Assembly (NCBI GenBank): GCA_013396915.1
Contig: VWZL01000203.1
Coordinates: 124,001-188,000, forward strand
Direction of reading: 5' to 3'
Source of the DNA: Stercorarius parasiticus
Taxonomy: Eukaryota > Chordata > Aves > Charadriiformes > Stercorariidae
Length of the DNA: 64,000 nucleotides
This document shows positions 24,300-37,400 of this stretch, one piece after another; the stretch's first letter is position 1, and every line of letters begins with the position of its first letter. The notes beneath the pieces were generated by a model that worked only from the letters and a program-made list of their open reading frames with translations, was not told the origin of the DNA and searched no databases. A program made the translations under genes and the position numbers.

Positions 24300-24980
24300 T
24301 TAACTGCTGACAAGAAATTCACATCTCTTAAATAATGCTTAAGAGCCATTGCTATATAAATTGAATATGTTATGAATTGCGATGGGCCTTTTTGTAGTGT
24401 TCTGTGCCTGGAGCAGGAAGAACAGAGGATGTCATTTTCATTAATTTCTAATGAGGTGCCAATTAAAGGCAAGGAAGGAACTCAGAAGGGAAGAGTCACA
24501 GAGCTCCCCTGAATCCTGTACCCTGGGGCTGTCAAATGAGCGTGCTGCCAAGCCTCCTCTGAAAGTTCCAGTAAATTACAAACTCATCCAGAGCACACAC
24601 AGACAAATTCGGCTTCCCTTTGATCTTCAAAAGAGCAATTTGTAAGACGAGTTCTGAGCCTTTTCACATGGCGAACTGGAAGAAGTGATAGGAATTGTTA
24701 ATTGGTGATGCACTTCGCAAGCTTCAGTGAGAAAGAGAAATTTTAAAATGAATTCTCATTTTGTGCCTCTCTGACTGGATAACCTTTAAATCAACACTAC
24801 TAGAACAAAACCAGCTTCCTGTGAAACGTTTCTAGATGACGGTTACACTTGTCATGTTTTCCAGGCAGCGATGTTCTCTAGCTTTGAGTGGGCCTTTCAA
24901 TAATTTACTGTCTCATGATGGATAATGATTGTGTTAGAATAACGTATTTATTTAATACTAGATTTAGTAAGCAGTTATAT
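24300..24980. promoter_or_regulatory. Candidate conserved non-coding element
   Basis: A complex-sequence block with a TCF/LEF-like ccctttgatctt (24616-24627), a MEIS/TGIF-like gctgtcaaat (24527-24536), paired ATTA-type cores (tcattaatttctaatgagg near 24438; gttaattggtgatg near 24697; gataatgattgtg near 24920) and a FOX-like segment near 24955. The mix of sharply defined motifs and high complexity is what deeply conserved enhancers look like. It includes two chance open frames of about 65 codons that overlap on opposite strands. Regulatory status is inference. Confidence 0.3.
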
Positions 24981-27174
24981 CATCAAGGAATTGCAGGAAT
25001 CATATTCTTCAAGTTACACTCTATTACAGCATTTCTGCTGGAAGTGTAAGCAGTCCAAAATCAATCACCTGTGATCCTTGATCTGAAAATTAAGTTGTCA
25101 GTTGTCAGTTCAGGTGGTTACCACAGACTTGCTTTAAAACTAGAGGCAGCGAATTTGTGAGTGAAAGTAGCTATATAACACAGAGTTCTGGAAGCGTATT
25201 TTAGAAAAACGCAGGTTGATTATTTGCAAATTACACTATAAATTTATGGGCCTTATCTTAATTACTTGACTAGATGTGTATCACTACTAAATAAAGTTGT
25301 GTATATTTTTGAAAGATACTGAGCTGTAAACTTCTAAGTCATAGAAATTATTTGTACAGAAAGCATATCTTAATTTTATGGCAGAGGCTTAGTATTTTAC
25401 AGCAAAAAGTAGTTCTGGTATCGCTTGCTGTGTGAAGCCAACACACAGAGGTCTGCAGTGGTCTTTAGTATTGTTGGAATTGCACAAGACACGCGAGGGT
25501 ATTCTAGATGATCAGTAAAGGAATTTCACATCTGTCATGTTAGATCCAGCCCTAGTCAGCAGTTAAAGAAAAATGAGTACAGTGCGCCAGCTCTTCAGCA
25601 GCTCTTCTGTAGAATGGTTTGCTATTTGTAGACCACATCCTAATGGACACGTCTGCAGCTCAGGCTCCACCTGTCCAGATCTCTTGGCAATCAACGGTGT
25701 GGCCAAGATAAGGGACCCTGGAAAGTAACCCTGTCTTCAGCTTCCAGTAGCAGTGCCTTAGAGAGGTCTTGCTGATTTGTTTGTCTGTTTCTCGGATAGG
25801 AATCTCAAGTTTTTTGTGTTCTTTGGCCAGAGTAGATGATTAATAGGATGGGAAGATGCCAAAACCTTCCAGTTCGATCAAACTGTATTAAAAAAATAAC
25901 CGCTCAGTTGCGGTGCAATCTGATCAAACCATTGTTCACAGTATTTCTTGCCTCTGTGGACAGGAAAGATTTTCTTGGAGTTTTACTGGCCTAGGTTGTG
26001 CTGTAACAAGTTATCATTTCCCAGAACGTGGACAGACTTGGAGCAGTTATGTATTCGTGCTGCTCTTTGCAGTAACTACTAACCTCAGGCATGGGTAAAG
26101 GCAAAATGTGTTGGTTTGCAACATTTATTTTTGAGATGTTGGCAAGTATTGATGTTTGTCTGTTTCTTGATTTGACGTGATGCATGTTCACAAGCAGCCT
26201 CTCTGGTGGTAAGGCTTTGAGTCAAGAAACGAGAGTCAAACTTTACCAGTTCAGCAGAGTGCTGCCTCCTTGTGCTGCGTGCATGGAGTAAGGGCACAAT
26301 GCATTGTTGGACCACTTCACAGACTGGTCTTTAATAAGCACATAACTTTCATTCCTAATTAGTTAGGAACTTTATGATATAATTTTATCCACATACGTGA
26401 CTGTCCACTCCATGCTGTGATTGAGATCTAACTACTAAAGTGTGTCTCTAGAAAAAAGACTCAGATTTTAGTCTTCGCAGTATACAGTGTGCTGGGTGTC
26501 TTGGAGATGGTGCTGAATGTGACTTTAATGCAAACCAGATAAATGCCTTGTTAAATTTTTATTAGAAAATGGTGAAATGCCTCATCAAGATGTGATCAAA
26601 GTCAGTAAGATTGTCATGATAAAATGGTTTCTGGTTCTAACAAGTTCAATAGCAGGCTGCTTGCTACAGCTTAGCAACACAGAAAATCAACGTGTCTGAA
26701 CAGTTGATAATGCAATTTGTCCCCAGCTACTTTGTGGCTTGTTTCTTATATGGTTAATGCATAAAAACACTTAAGATTCTTCATTCTTTGCTTAGATTAG
26801 AGGAGCAGACAGAAAGAATGGAAAATGAGGAGGCCATAGTAGTACAAGACGTACAGTTGGCTCAGACGACAAATTCATTTGTATAGGAAAATAAAAGAAA
26901 GGTAAAGGAGAAGCAGAACTGTGAAAGAGCATAAAATGGGGAGGTAAACCAACAAACTAAGCATTTGAGTAATCTTAAGATGACTTGCCTAGAGGGGAAA
27001 AAACCATGTAAATGAATGTTTAACTACATTGATTGAAAACAAACAGAAAAAATAGGGGCAATGGGACAGGCAATTATAAATGTCTATTAAGTAGATGAAA
27101 GGAATCATTGACAGAAGCAGAGGTACTCTGGTTGATTATTAAAATAAGAGAAAAAAATTTAAGACAGCTCATCA

Positions 27175-27218
27175 AAAAAATGTATGTCCAAAAAATGCAT
27201 GTCCAAAAAATGCATGCG
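27175..27218. repeat. 15-nt tandem repeat, about 2.9 copies
   Basis: The unit aaaaaatgYatgtcc is repeated at 27175, 27190 and 27205, with a single T/C difference in the first copy; the third copy is cut short. It is a short intronic minisatellite seed, possibly grown by slippage at the A runs. Confidence 0.92.
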
Positions 27219-28738
27219 AAGTCTTCATATTAATTTCCATACAGGTATCAGCGCACCACATTCCTTTTATGTGAACAGTGATCATGAGGGAAATTACTCA
27301 TGGGAACAAAATTACAAATTTGAGAAGTCATTTGAAAAAAGTAGCTCAAAGGAAAGCTGATAAGGAAATAAGCCCATAGGGAACACATTTATCTTGCACT
27401 AGAACAATGTTAAAAACAAACTGACATTATACCTCTTACAAGATATCCTACATCCTAAACCATCTCCTGAGTTTAGTCTGGTGTGTTCTGAAGATAATTT
27501 GGTGCTTGCCAAATTATAGAAATATATAAAAATATTAACAGTGGAAAGGACTTTGAAACATTAATGAGTAAATGCAGATTAAAGGAGATTCAACCATGAT
27601 GAGAAAGCATGATAAACAAGTTGTAAAAATCTGTAGTCTTGGCAGCAGCAGGAGCAAAACTCGTTTTAAATATTTGTCAAATGTACCTTCTAAACCATTT
27701 CAGAAACTTGTCTCATATTGTGCGTATATATGCATGTATACGTATACACACGAACGCATAAGCATAAAAAAAGAGAGGTCTGGTATGTTACTATGCTTAT
27801 TTTTCCACATCCCTGTTTTTAATTTAGTTCTGTATAAATCTGTAATAACCTGGTGGAATTCTTTTTTGGGGATGACTTAAAAGTGTCTGTTGCTTCAGTT
27901 CTGTTTCGGTCTTCTGCTAAGCAGAGGGGTAAGAGGAAGAAAAGAACAGAGTGATATCAAGCACTGGGCATTTCTGTTAGCCATCAGAAACAAAATGTGT
28001 CCATACAGAAGAGACCGTACCTTTTTTACAGATACTGTGGGAGCAAATCTCACTGTGATTCAGTAATAAACCAGGTGGAAGAAAAACAGCTGCAGATTCT
28101 TAACTTATGTAACAGAGCTGCTCGTTCATAAACACAGGAGATGAGGCACTTGTTTGGATTGTGCCAGAGTAAATTTGGAATGATTTGATTTACTCAGTTA
28201 ATTTAGAAATTATCTTCAAGGGGACAGGAAGAAAGAAACAAACTTGAATAGATAAGCAAAAAACCAAAAGTAGTCCAATATGTATTGAAACTAATGTTTC
28301 TCTTAAAACTCGGTAAAATACTAAATCATGGTTCCATTTCCGTGGAGTCTTTTTCTGTGGAGAAGAATTTGTAATGGCACTGGTCAGTTCACTTTCTAGA
28401 TGGATGAGGTTTATCTGGTACCAACCAAAATGGCTTCAGGACACGATTATGTATTGGTGTAACAGATGTACTTCCATTGATTAAAATTAAATATGTGCAC
28501 TGCTTCTGGAGATTGAGTCAACCAGTTCAATAAGAAGCATTTATGGAAAATTAAATCTTATTAGTAAGTGATTACGTACTATAATTCTGGCAAGTCTTCC
28601 TGCCAGGCCTTAAGATGTACCATATTCAGATGTCTTCTGTTGACTGTTCTCTTAAGATAGTTGCTCCCAGAACAGTACTTTTGTCTCAGCCATTCCAGTA
28701 ATGCCTAACATCTTAGTTTACATTGTTGTGAGTATTTA

Positions 28739-28753
28739 AAAAAAAAAAAAAAT
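28739..28753. repeat. Poly-A tract
   Basis: A run of about 15 A followed by taaagaaaaa. No retrocopy could be recognised upstream of it, so it is listed only as a simple repeat. Confidence 0.85.
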
Positions 28754-31482
28754 AAAGAAAAACTATTAAAGTTTAAATTCAAACTCAAATACTAGAAATG
28801 GACCAGTTAAAAGCAGTTGACTAATTGGTGTGTTATAGGTTCCAAGGACAGGACCCAGAAAAACGCTTTAGAAAAGCAGACCACGGCTTTAAAAGTGTAA
28901 ATGGACTTCATGGTCTGCTTATAATTAGAAATCATGAAATAAGAGTTTGAAAAGGGTCTAGTATATTCCCCCAGCTTGTTCAACTGATGTGGGTTTCTTA
29001 CAGCATGTGCTGATTTTGATTTCTTCCACCACGCTACCTAAAGTTCTGCAACAGGTGACTGTCTTGATTTAGTAATGTATACTGAGCCCGTTAGTTACTT
29101 TCCTCTAGTCCCAATCAATACATGTAACAGCAATGGGTCAGTCAGTCTCTTAAGTCCTTGAGTCCTCCCTAAATAAAACAAGTTAGCATCTTCCTTTTTA
29201 AAAACAAAATTAAAAAAAAAAAAGAGGTTTTAGTTTGACACAACTGATGTGGTAAGTCCTTCAATATATAGCCTTCAGGTGGTTTTCACATGGAAGCTAC
29301 AGTATGAGGAAAAAATTAGCATAAGCATTTTGTTGGCCTGCCACATTAGATCTTTTCTTTCATACATACCTGTACTGTGGTTACAGAAGAAAGAAGCATA
29401 TGCATAAAGTAAAAGATGATGCAACTTTCAATGGTCTTGTATGCACAAGAGACACATGGCCTAGTGAACTTGAACATAAAAATCCAGCTGAGACTACCTT
29501 ATTTCTAATCCCATCTCTTTCAGTACCTTTAGGGAAGTAATTTGCTCAGTCTTTGAGTCATTTTTTTTCTTATCAGAAAAAATGAAGAGAATAGCCACCT
29601 GCCTGCCAGATGTTAAAGGAAACATTTTTGAAGGTTAAAGTGCTCTGCCCTTTCGAATAAAAATTCTTTCTTTACAGTGTTCTTATTTATCCAGAGTCTC
29701 ACAGGCACACGTTAGAGCTTCACCAGGACTGTGCACTTAGAAAGCTTCTGCTGGTTGGCAGGAGGCTGCTGCAGTCTGTCCTCAAAAGGGAAGATACTGC
29801 CTAGAAAGTGTCCCCCTCAAAATGAATCAAATGTATTTGTCCGTATGTTAACAAATAGCTACACACGTAAGTACTGATTTTAGTAATGTGCTTGATATTT
29901 GGAGTAAACACAGAAGGCCCAAAGCTATAATCATCTGACAAATCCTGAAGGAATGTTACCAGCTAGTTCAGCTGACCATGAAGTAAGGCTTAGGTAGGGA
30001 GGAATGATGCCCAGTGAATTTTGTTGGTGAAAGTCTGAATTCTTCATAGGAAGAAGCGGGGAAAAGGATATTAAAATGAATTGTCAAAATTTGCCTTGAA
30101 AAATCATGTTCTTTCCAGGAACTACAGGGTTTTTTTTCCCTACAAACTAAAATAAAATACTACCTAAATGAAAATGCCACCTACAGTCTTAAATTCCATA
30201 TCTAAGGTATAAGAAAGTGTTAAAGCTAGGTACAGGGACTTGAGGCTACCTGGTTCTCTGCTAGAGTTCTCCACTAGGTTGCTGTGGGTCTTCTAAGGCA
30301 ATGGTGTAAAAATTACCGTGCATCAGTTTTCACAAAAGTTCAAAGAATAATATTAGTCTGTGTCAGGGGCTTTTGGTATTAAGTATTTCTGGCCTTGGAG
30401 GAAAGTTTCAAGAGCTGAGAAACTGTATTTATGGATATTCTAATCACTAAGGTATAGTATTTTCTTCAGTGGGATTTTAAAAGTAATACATTTATTTAAC
30501 TGTATCTTTCTATGTATTGAAATGAAAATGTTTACCTACAGAGGCATTCGCAGCCGTTAAGTGTTCCCGAGTTGCTGAAAGATGCTCAAATCTGTGCAGA
30601 AGCGGTGTACAGGGTGTCCTGCCATATTCTGAACAAGCAGGAGCAGGGAATGTTGTGGAAGTCTTTGCACCCAAAAAAAAAGGGGAAGGGTTGACGTGTA
30701 CATCATTCTAAGTGTTTGTTTTCCTTTACGGTATACACAGAGCTTCTGAATGGAGCTCTGTTTCCCTCTGGTTAGAAGAAGAATTACTATTGACATAGAT
30801 AGCAAGAGGCTACAGGAATAAAAGACTTGCATGGAGCAGAATGTGTAGTCTAAGAGACCCTGGACACAAGGTGTAAATAGGGGATAAAGGCATAAAATAA
30901 ATTTCATTTAGGTTTAAAAGAAATAGAGCTGCTTCTCTCCAGTGATTTGGCCAGCAAGTTTAGCTGTTGTCAGACTGTGGATCGATATGGTGCAACCTCT
31001 AGAAAGCTATTTAAACCCAAAGCATAAATAATATAATTCAGGAAATATACTGAAAGTCAAACCTGGAATCATATTCAGCATGTGTTGATTTGAAGTCAAA
31101 AGACAGGCAGGATCCAGGAGAACGGTTAGAATTAATAGAACACGTACAGTACGTTAGTATAGACCCTTTCATTATTCATTCCAGTTCTCTATTGGTAGCC
31201 TTATCGTTCCTGCATTTTCATTGGGCTAAACAAAATGATACACATACATTATTGAATCACTCACTGTTGCTTGCTATTTTAATTAAATTACTGTGTACAC
31301 TTTGGCTTTTAATTAAATACTCAGCTCCTGGGAGAAGTGTATCAGCTCAGGTGGGCTTGGTGTAGAGAGAATTCTGGAAGTATTAATACTCCTCTAGCTT
31401 TTTTGAAAATGTCAAACACTGCGCAAGGCCTTGCATTAATGCTTGGGTCATGCTGTCATCCACCTGCCCTTTCTTGGGAGAC

Positions 31483-31496
31483 TTTTTTTTTTTTTT
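31483..31496. repeat. T14 homopolymer
   Basis: Run of fourteen T in the last coding intron of ZFAND3. No associated element was recognised. Confidence 0.9.
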
Positions 31497-34400
31497 AAAG
31501 ATTTCACACTTCTTTAAAATCTAAATGTTCGGAGTAGGAAACAAATACTTCCTTATATGCTACTATAGGCTATGGAAAATCTTATTTCATAGGAAATACT
31601 ACCATTTACTAGTGTTACCTATTCTTATGGTTTACCTCTACTTTTTTAGGTGTCTACACTTGAACACTAGGATACTTTTTTGGCATAATTCTGCTTTTTT
31701 ACTGCATATCCTGTTCTTTGTATTCATTCTTCCACATCCTACAGGATATAACTTCGTGAAACTAGGAATTATATGGGAGATACAGTGCTGTTTCAGTGTT
31801 CTCGGCCCTGCAAACATGGCAGTGAATGTTCCTTTTACCAGCGTAGCAGTGAATATTAATTCCTCCTGGATATATCACTGCAAGATCACACGATTATTCA
31901 AAAAAGCAAACTCTCTTCACCTACCTATAGTCTAAACTTTTAATTTTGAACCTAGTCTGTCCTCGCTCTCAAGTTAGTTGTGCGTTGGTGTTCACTGTCT
32001 GGCACCACTGTTGATGCTGCAAGTTGTTGGGGGCAAAATGGTTCCTTTGAACATTCTCTTGTTAAACTAAACTGTTTTGCCTTTGTGCTTCAGCAATTGT
32101 GCAAGTCTTTTGGAGAAAAATGTTTCTTTCGGTTATATTGAGAAAGTATGGGATAAATTAAAATGCTGATTTCTGGGAAGTTGCATCTATCACCTCAGAT
32201 GAAGTGGGATCATACCCCAGTTCTATAGATGTTTCACGCTGGTGGTAACTCCCCATTTGTGCTAGCTGCTACGTCAGCTTGTAGTGTCCCAACTACTGCT
32301 TGTGCTTGGCTGCTGTGGATTGCAACTTAGACAAAAAATTGAGGACAGTGCATAAGGTTGGAAGGGGAGCATACAAGATGAAATGTGTAGGCCAGTGACT
32401 TCTGAGGTATAAAGCAGTTTAGAAATGAGCATTGCATGCTGTATCCCTGAGAGTAATCATATACCTAAGTTGCTCCATTAGACTGTCTCTGATAGATGTT
32501 GGCCTTAACTCATGAATCCATAGTGAGGTGAAGAAGTTGTGATACAAAAGTACTTATTCTTATGTGCATGTGTTCTGTAGAGCAAGAAAAATATTTGGTT
32601 CAAACCAAAAGATTTAACTACCGTTATTCTGTGGTACGTGGCGGAACTGAGATATAATCATGACTTTAGTAAGACATGACCTGCAGTTTAATTATTACAA
32701 AGCAGGTATGCTGGTTTTATCACTTTGATTCGTTGAGGATTCTTTGAAATTAAAAAATAATTTCCTGAAAACCTCAGTTCTGTTCCTGGAGATGCTCCCT
32801 ACTTCTGTGGAGTTGGTATCCACTAGAGCAAAAGCAGGACTTGAATCTAGGAGAGTGCTGTTTCTTAATTTTTCCTACTCCAAGTACACTGTCTTCAAAG
32901 CACCAGGAGGAAACTGTTCGAGTTCTTTTTAGTTCCAAGGTCAAGGAGTAGAACAGTGTTTTACAAAGAACTTCCTTAAGACTTGTTGATTTAAAAAAAA
33001 AAAACCCACACCTAAAAATCAGCATGTGCTCTGTCCTCAAGTGATAAAAATTCTCTGTTCAAAATTTGTGTCACATTTAATGTAGGAAAAAATAGTTTGA
33101 CAGCTTTCTGTGCAAGTAAAGTAGTAAGATAAATAGGAAAGTGAATTTGAAATTAGCACAAATTGGGATAAAAGGTAGTTTCTTTGCAGTCTCCACAGTG
33201 CAAAACCGCATCTCCTGTGTGTTCCCTAAAGCAGCTTCCCAGGCTTACGATCTTCAGGAAAACAGACAGAAGACACTTTGAAACACAGGTTATACGTGAG
33301 TAAACTTGGAAATACAAAGGTTTTGCCTTGCAGTCTAAAGAATTCTTGCAGAATATTTAACCGTACCTGTCCAGTGGCTGTTACAGGATTAAGATGATAT
33401 ATACAATTTCTTCCATTCATTTCCAGGGCAGTTTTTTTCACCAATAGCTTTTTTTGTCTCTAATATGTGTCCATACATATTGCTTTACCTTCTTTGTGGC
33501 AGACAGCAAAATAGAGCAAGAAAGGAAAAAAACCAAAAAAATCTTTGTTCCCTTCTTTTCTCCTAAGCATAAACCCAGTAGTACAAATACAAAATGAATC
33601 TGCACCATCTCGTAAGCATCCTCAGTCTCAGACATAAAATTTTATGTAACATCACAGATGTCAACGGAGCTGCGTGCTTCTAGCATGAAACCTGAGATTA
33701 TGACTGATTTAAGAGCAGGATGGAAATCCCAAGTGCACATCCAGTCCTGGGGACAGATTGGCAGATTAGAAGAAACATTCTAAGGTGTTTTATACCATCT
33801 CTTTTCTTTTCCTATTTATCGTTTTGATAGTCAAGAGTAAGTATAGATGATGTATATAAAGAAGAAAATATTGAAAAGAAAATTTCAGTGACCACAGCAG
33901 ATGGCTAGAAAAACAAGTTGATAAGCAAAGTACACGTCTTCTACTGCGTGTTTTCCTGAATCTTCTGCAGCTGTGCTGTTTGTGAAGGAACGTGGCGATT
34001 TTTAAGATACTGTGCATTAATATTTAGAGACTTCTAACTTTGAGCACTTAGACGATAACATTCCCCATCCAGTCGTCTTCGAGTGGAAATGATAGAAAGG
34101 ACTGCCTCAAGCTATGTTTTGTGGAGTTTTAATAAATACATCTATTTGGGTAAAAAGCTTCACCATAATGTGGCTTACTCCCCTTTCCCCATGGAAAGGA
34201 ACGACAAGATTCCTAGTCAAGTTATTCTGAGCTATTTAGCGCTTTATCAAAGTCTGTGACATCTTGCAATGCTGGGAAAGAGAAACAGGAGAATAGTTTA
34301 GCTCACTTATTTCCAAAAGCTTGTGGTTTATCTTGTTGGGATTTGGTTTGGTTTTATAGAAAATGTCAGTGAAACTGAATGTTCCTTAAGTTGTGTAATG

Positions 34401-37400
34401 AAAGCTGACAATGCCAGTGCAGAGCATTCCCCACAGAAGAAAGAAGAGATAATTAGAGTATATGCAAGAATGGAGCTGTCTAGAAGGAGAGTAATACAAG
34501 ATATCAGCAGACTAGAACATTTTTATACTGTAAAATAGCAGTGCGTACAAGCTGCGCTGGAAATTTTGCTAGGCTGGACTATATCATGCTTTTACTTCCT
34601 TCCATTGCTGGATGTTCTTTTCAAACAATCTCCAAAATACTAGGGGAAAGAGATGGATCGTACTGAAATCCAGAGAGCGAGAGCAAGTGTTTTGTGAGGT
34701 ACTTGATGCATCAAGTCTTTAGGATCTTGGCTTTGAGTCTTGATAGGTATTTGTTCTACTCTTGGATTCATTTCTTACCTATTCCATGTGTTGAAAAGAG
34801 GAAAAAACAGATTTCCCTCTCGCACTTTTAAAAATAGCTTTATTAGTATAATTTACAACACATCAGTCATCTTTACAGTTAGAAGGGATAGAGGAGATGC
34901 ATAATCATTGTTTTGGGGATTAATAGACGCTTTTGGGGAATGATGTCCAGTTACTCTGAACAGTGCTGTGGCTGCATGTATCACTGCATGACCTAATCTT
35001 CTCTGCTGGCTAATCTGCCTGGGTTTGCTGTGTTGTATGATATCCTGTAGGTATGTTCACCTTTAAAAATACATTAAAAATCTGTTCTTGCACAGAAATC
35101 TGCATATAGACTCACACATAACCTTGCTAGATAATACATCTTCGGTAGAGAATTTTTGCAGCACCATTCTCTCTTAGGGTTATGAGGTATTTTTAAGTTC
35201 TGTTTGAACCTCTTGTTGATTAGAATTTCAGATTAGCAAGAAAGGTAAAATTTCTTGTGAAGCACATGAAGAAGCCAAAGCATACAGCACAGAATTCTGC
35301 ACAGGAATAAGTCTGTGTCATTATTAAGACCATTTTTGAATAGGCTTTGTATAGGGGGATCTATACAAACACAAGTTGTTCATTATATAAAATCTGGCAA
35401 TGGCTGCATATTCTGGAAGTTTTCTACTTCTACATTTTAACTTGGGAAGGAAAATGGTAAATAGCTGTACTAGGGGGCAGGTAAGATGATTTTGAAGTGT
35501 CAGAAGCTCTGATTTTGTACGGTAATTGTGGCAGCAGGCAACTACTTTTTAGGTAATGCATGTCAAGATGTTTCAAACGGGGGCACTTTTAAATGTTTTT
35601 AAGCCACTTTGTAAATGTGTAAGATGTATGAACATTTAATAAGCTTGTTTGGCACTTCTACCACTTTTCAAAATATGCTCACATATTTTGAGTCTTTGCA
35701 GTTTTCTGAATGCCTCATGAATGAGATTAGGACCAGAATCTTGGAGCGGGAAAAGGACCTTCCTTTCTATCATAGTGCTATTCGTGTAACAGGGATCATT
35801 ATATTTGTTATGTATCTTGTGTAACAGCGTGATGTTCTCCAGCAGTACATTAGCAGAGTCTGGGACTCCATGCCTGGCCAAGGACATCCACTACAGTAGT
35901 CCCACCAGTGTGCTGTGCTTCCCTATAGCTAGTTGGCAGTAATCCAATTATTGGGTGTTTGTGCCATGTTCCAGAAAGTCTGACCGCTTTCTGTGGAGCT
36001 AACAAAAAGAAAAAAGAAAATTAACTAAATCAGGAACCCTCCAAAATTACAATTTGGGTTTTGTGTTCTGGATTATTATGCCATTTAGTTGAATTGATTC
36101 TGATGCTTCGCGTATCATTTTGTTGGTATTTTAGCAGCTTACTGTTTTCAGAATTTGAAGACAGAAAGTTAAGAATTAAATGTAGGTTTTAGTTGAAATA
36201 TTTGCTTATTGTCATTTCGTACTCCCATCTAGGCAGTGCTCTTGAATGTAACAATGAGGAAAACGCAGTCATTTTTCATCATCACCCACACGCAGCAAAC
36301 TGTAGGTCTGTGGTATTCTCTGGTCTTGAATATGGCAGATGATTTTGTTTTCTGTCCTCTCCAATTGCCTTTTCCCAGCAGATTCCTCAGGAATGATGAA
36401 AGCAACTTCACAGTTGCGTCTGTGCAATCTCAGACTTCCTTTGAACGGTGGTTTTTTGCATGTTCTATGCAAAAGGCTCACCTGCATGGTACAAGTAAGG
36501 CAGAGATGGTACGCTGCCCTGTGACTTTAAACATTTATGCTCTGGTGATGAAAATAAAGTGAATTTTTGATGATATACTGTGAAGTAGTTTCTGGTGTGC
36601 TTAGAGGAGCTCAAAAGTTTTGAGGCACTACATAATGTTTTTCCAAGATGCTTGCATTAGAGGCCTGAGGAGTCGGTGCTTCATAGTTTACTTCTTATAT
36701 CAGAAAACAGCAATTGTAATGCTGTGAGATGTATTATTACATTTACTAGACTGACATCTTCTGTGCTTGGAGTGGAAGTCTGGCATATTTTTGGTTGATG
36801 ACTAGGGTAAACTTAACTTTAGTTTGCAGATGGATTCCCTTTTCCAATGCTCTTTCCCCTAGCCGAAAGTTATTTATTTTGTCTTTTAGTTACAGTGCAT
36901 TAAAAGCAGCATTTCTGCAGTAAAATCCTTTAGGGGAGACAATGTGTATTTTGTATCTCCCATAATGAACTTAACTGTAAATACACTGCAAGAGTTCATT
37001 AATCTAACTTGCTTTATAACCAAAAAAGCAGAGTTCTTGGGAGGAAAAAATTCACCTCTCAATCTGGATTGGTTTTAAGGATCAAAATAGATGTAAATAT
37101 ATTGGCCTTCTGTCCCAGTACACAAAAGTTAAGAATGGAACCGTTATAAAAACTGATGGTCTCGATATGACATCAGGCACTTGTGCACACACAGACCACA
37201 GAATGGACACTCTTATTTTCAGACCAGTGAAGAAGCAAGGAGTGAATATAGCAGTAGTAACTTAATTGCATAGATCCACTCTGAACTAATGAAAAAATGT
37301 TCAGAACTACTGTTACTGAACTAAGTACTTACTGTATAACAGTATTCAAGTCCTTTAAATTTTAAATAAAACCTACAAAAATACAAGTTCCAGTGTTTAA

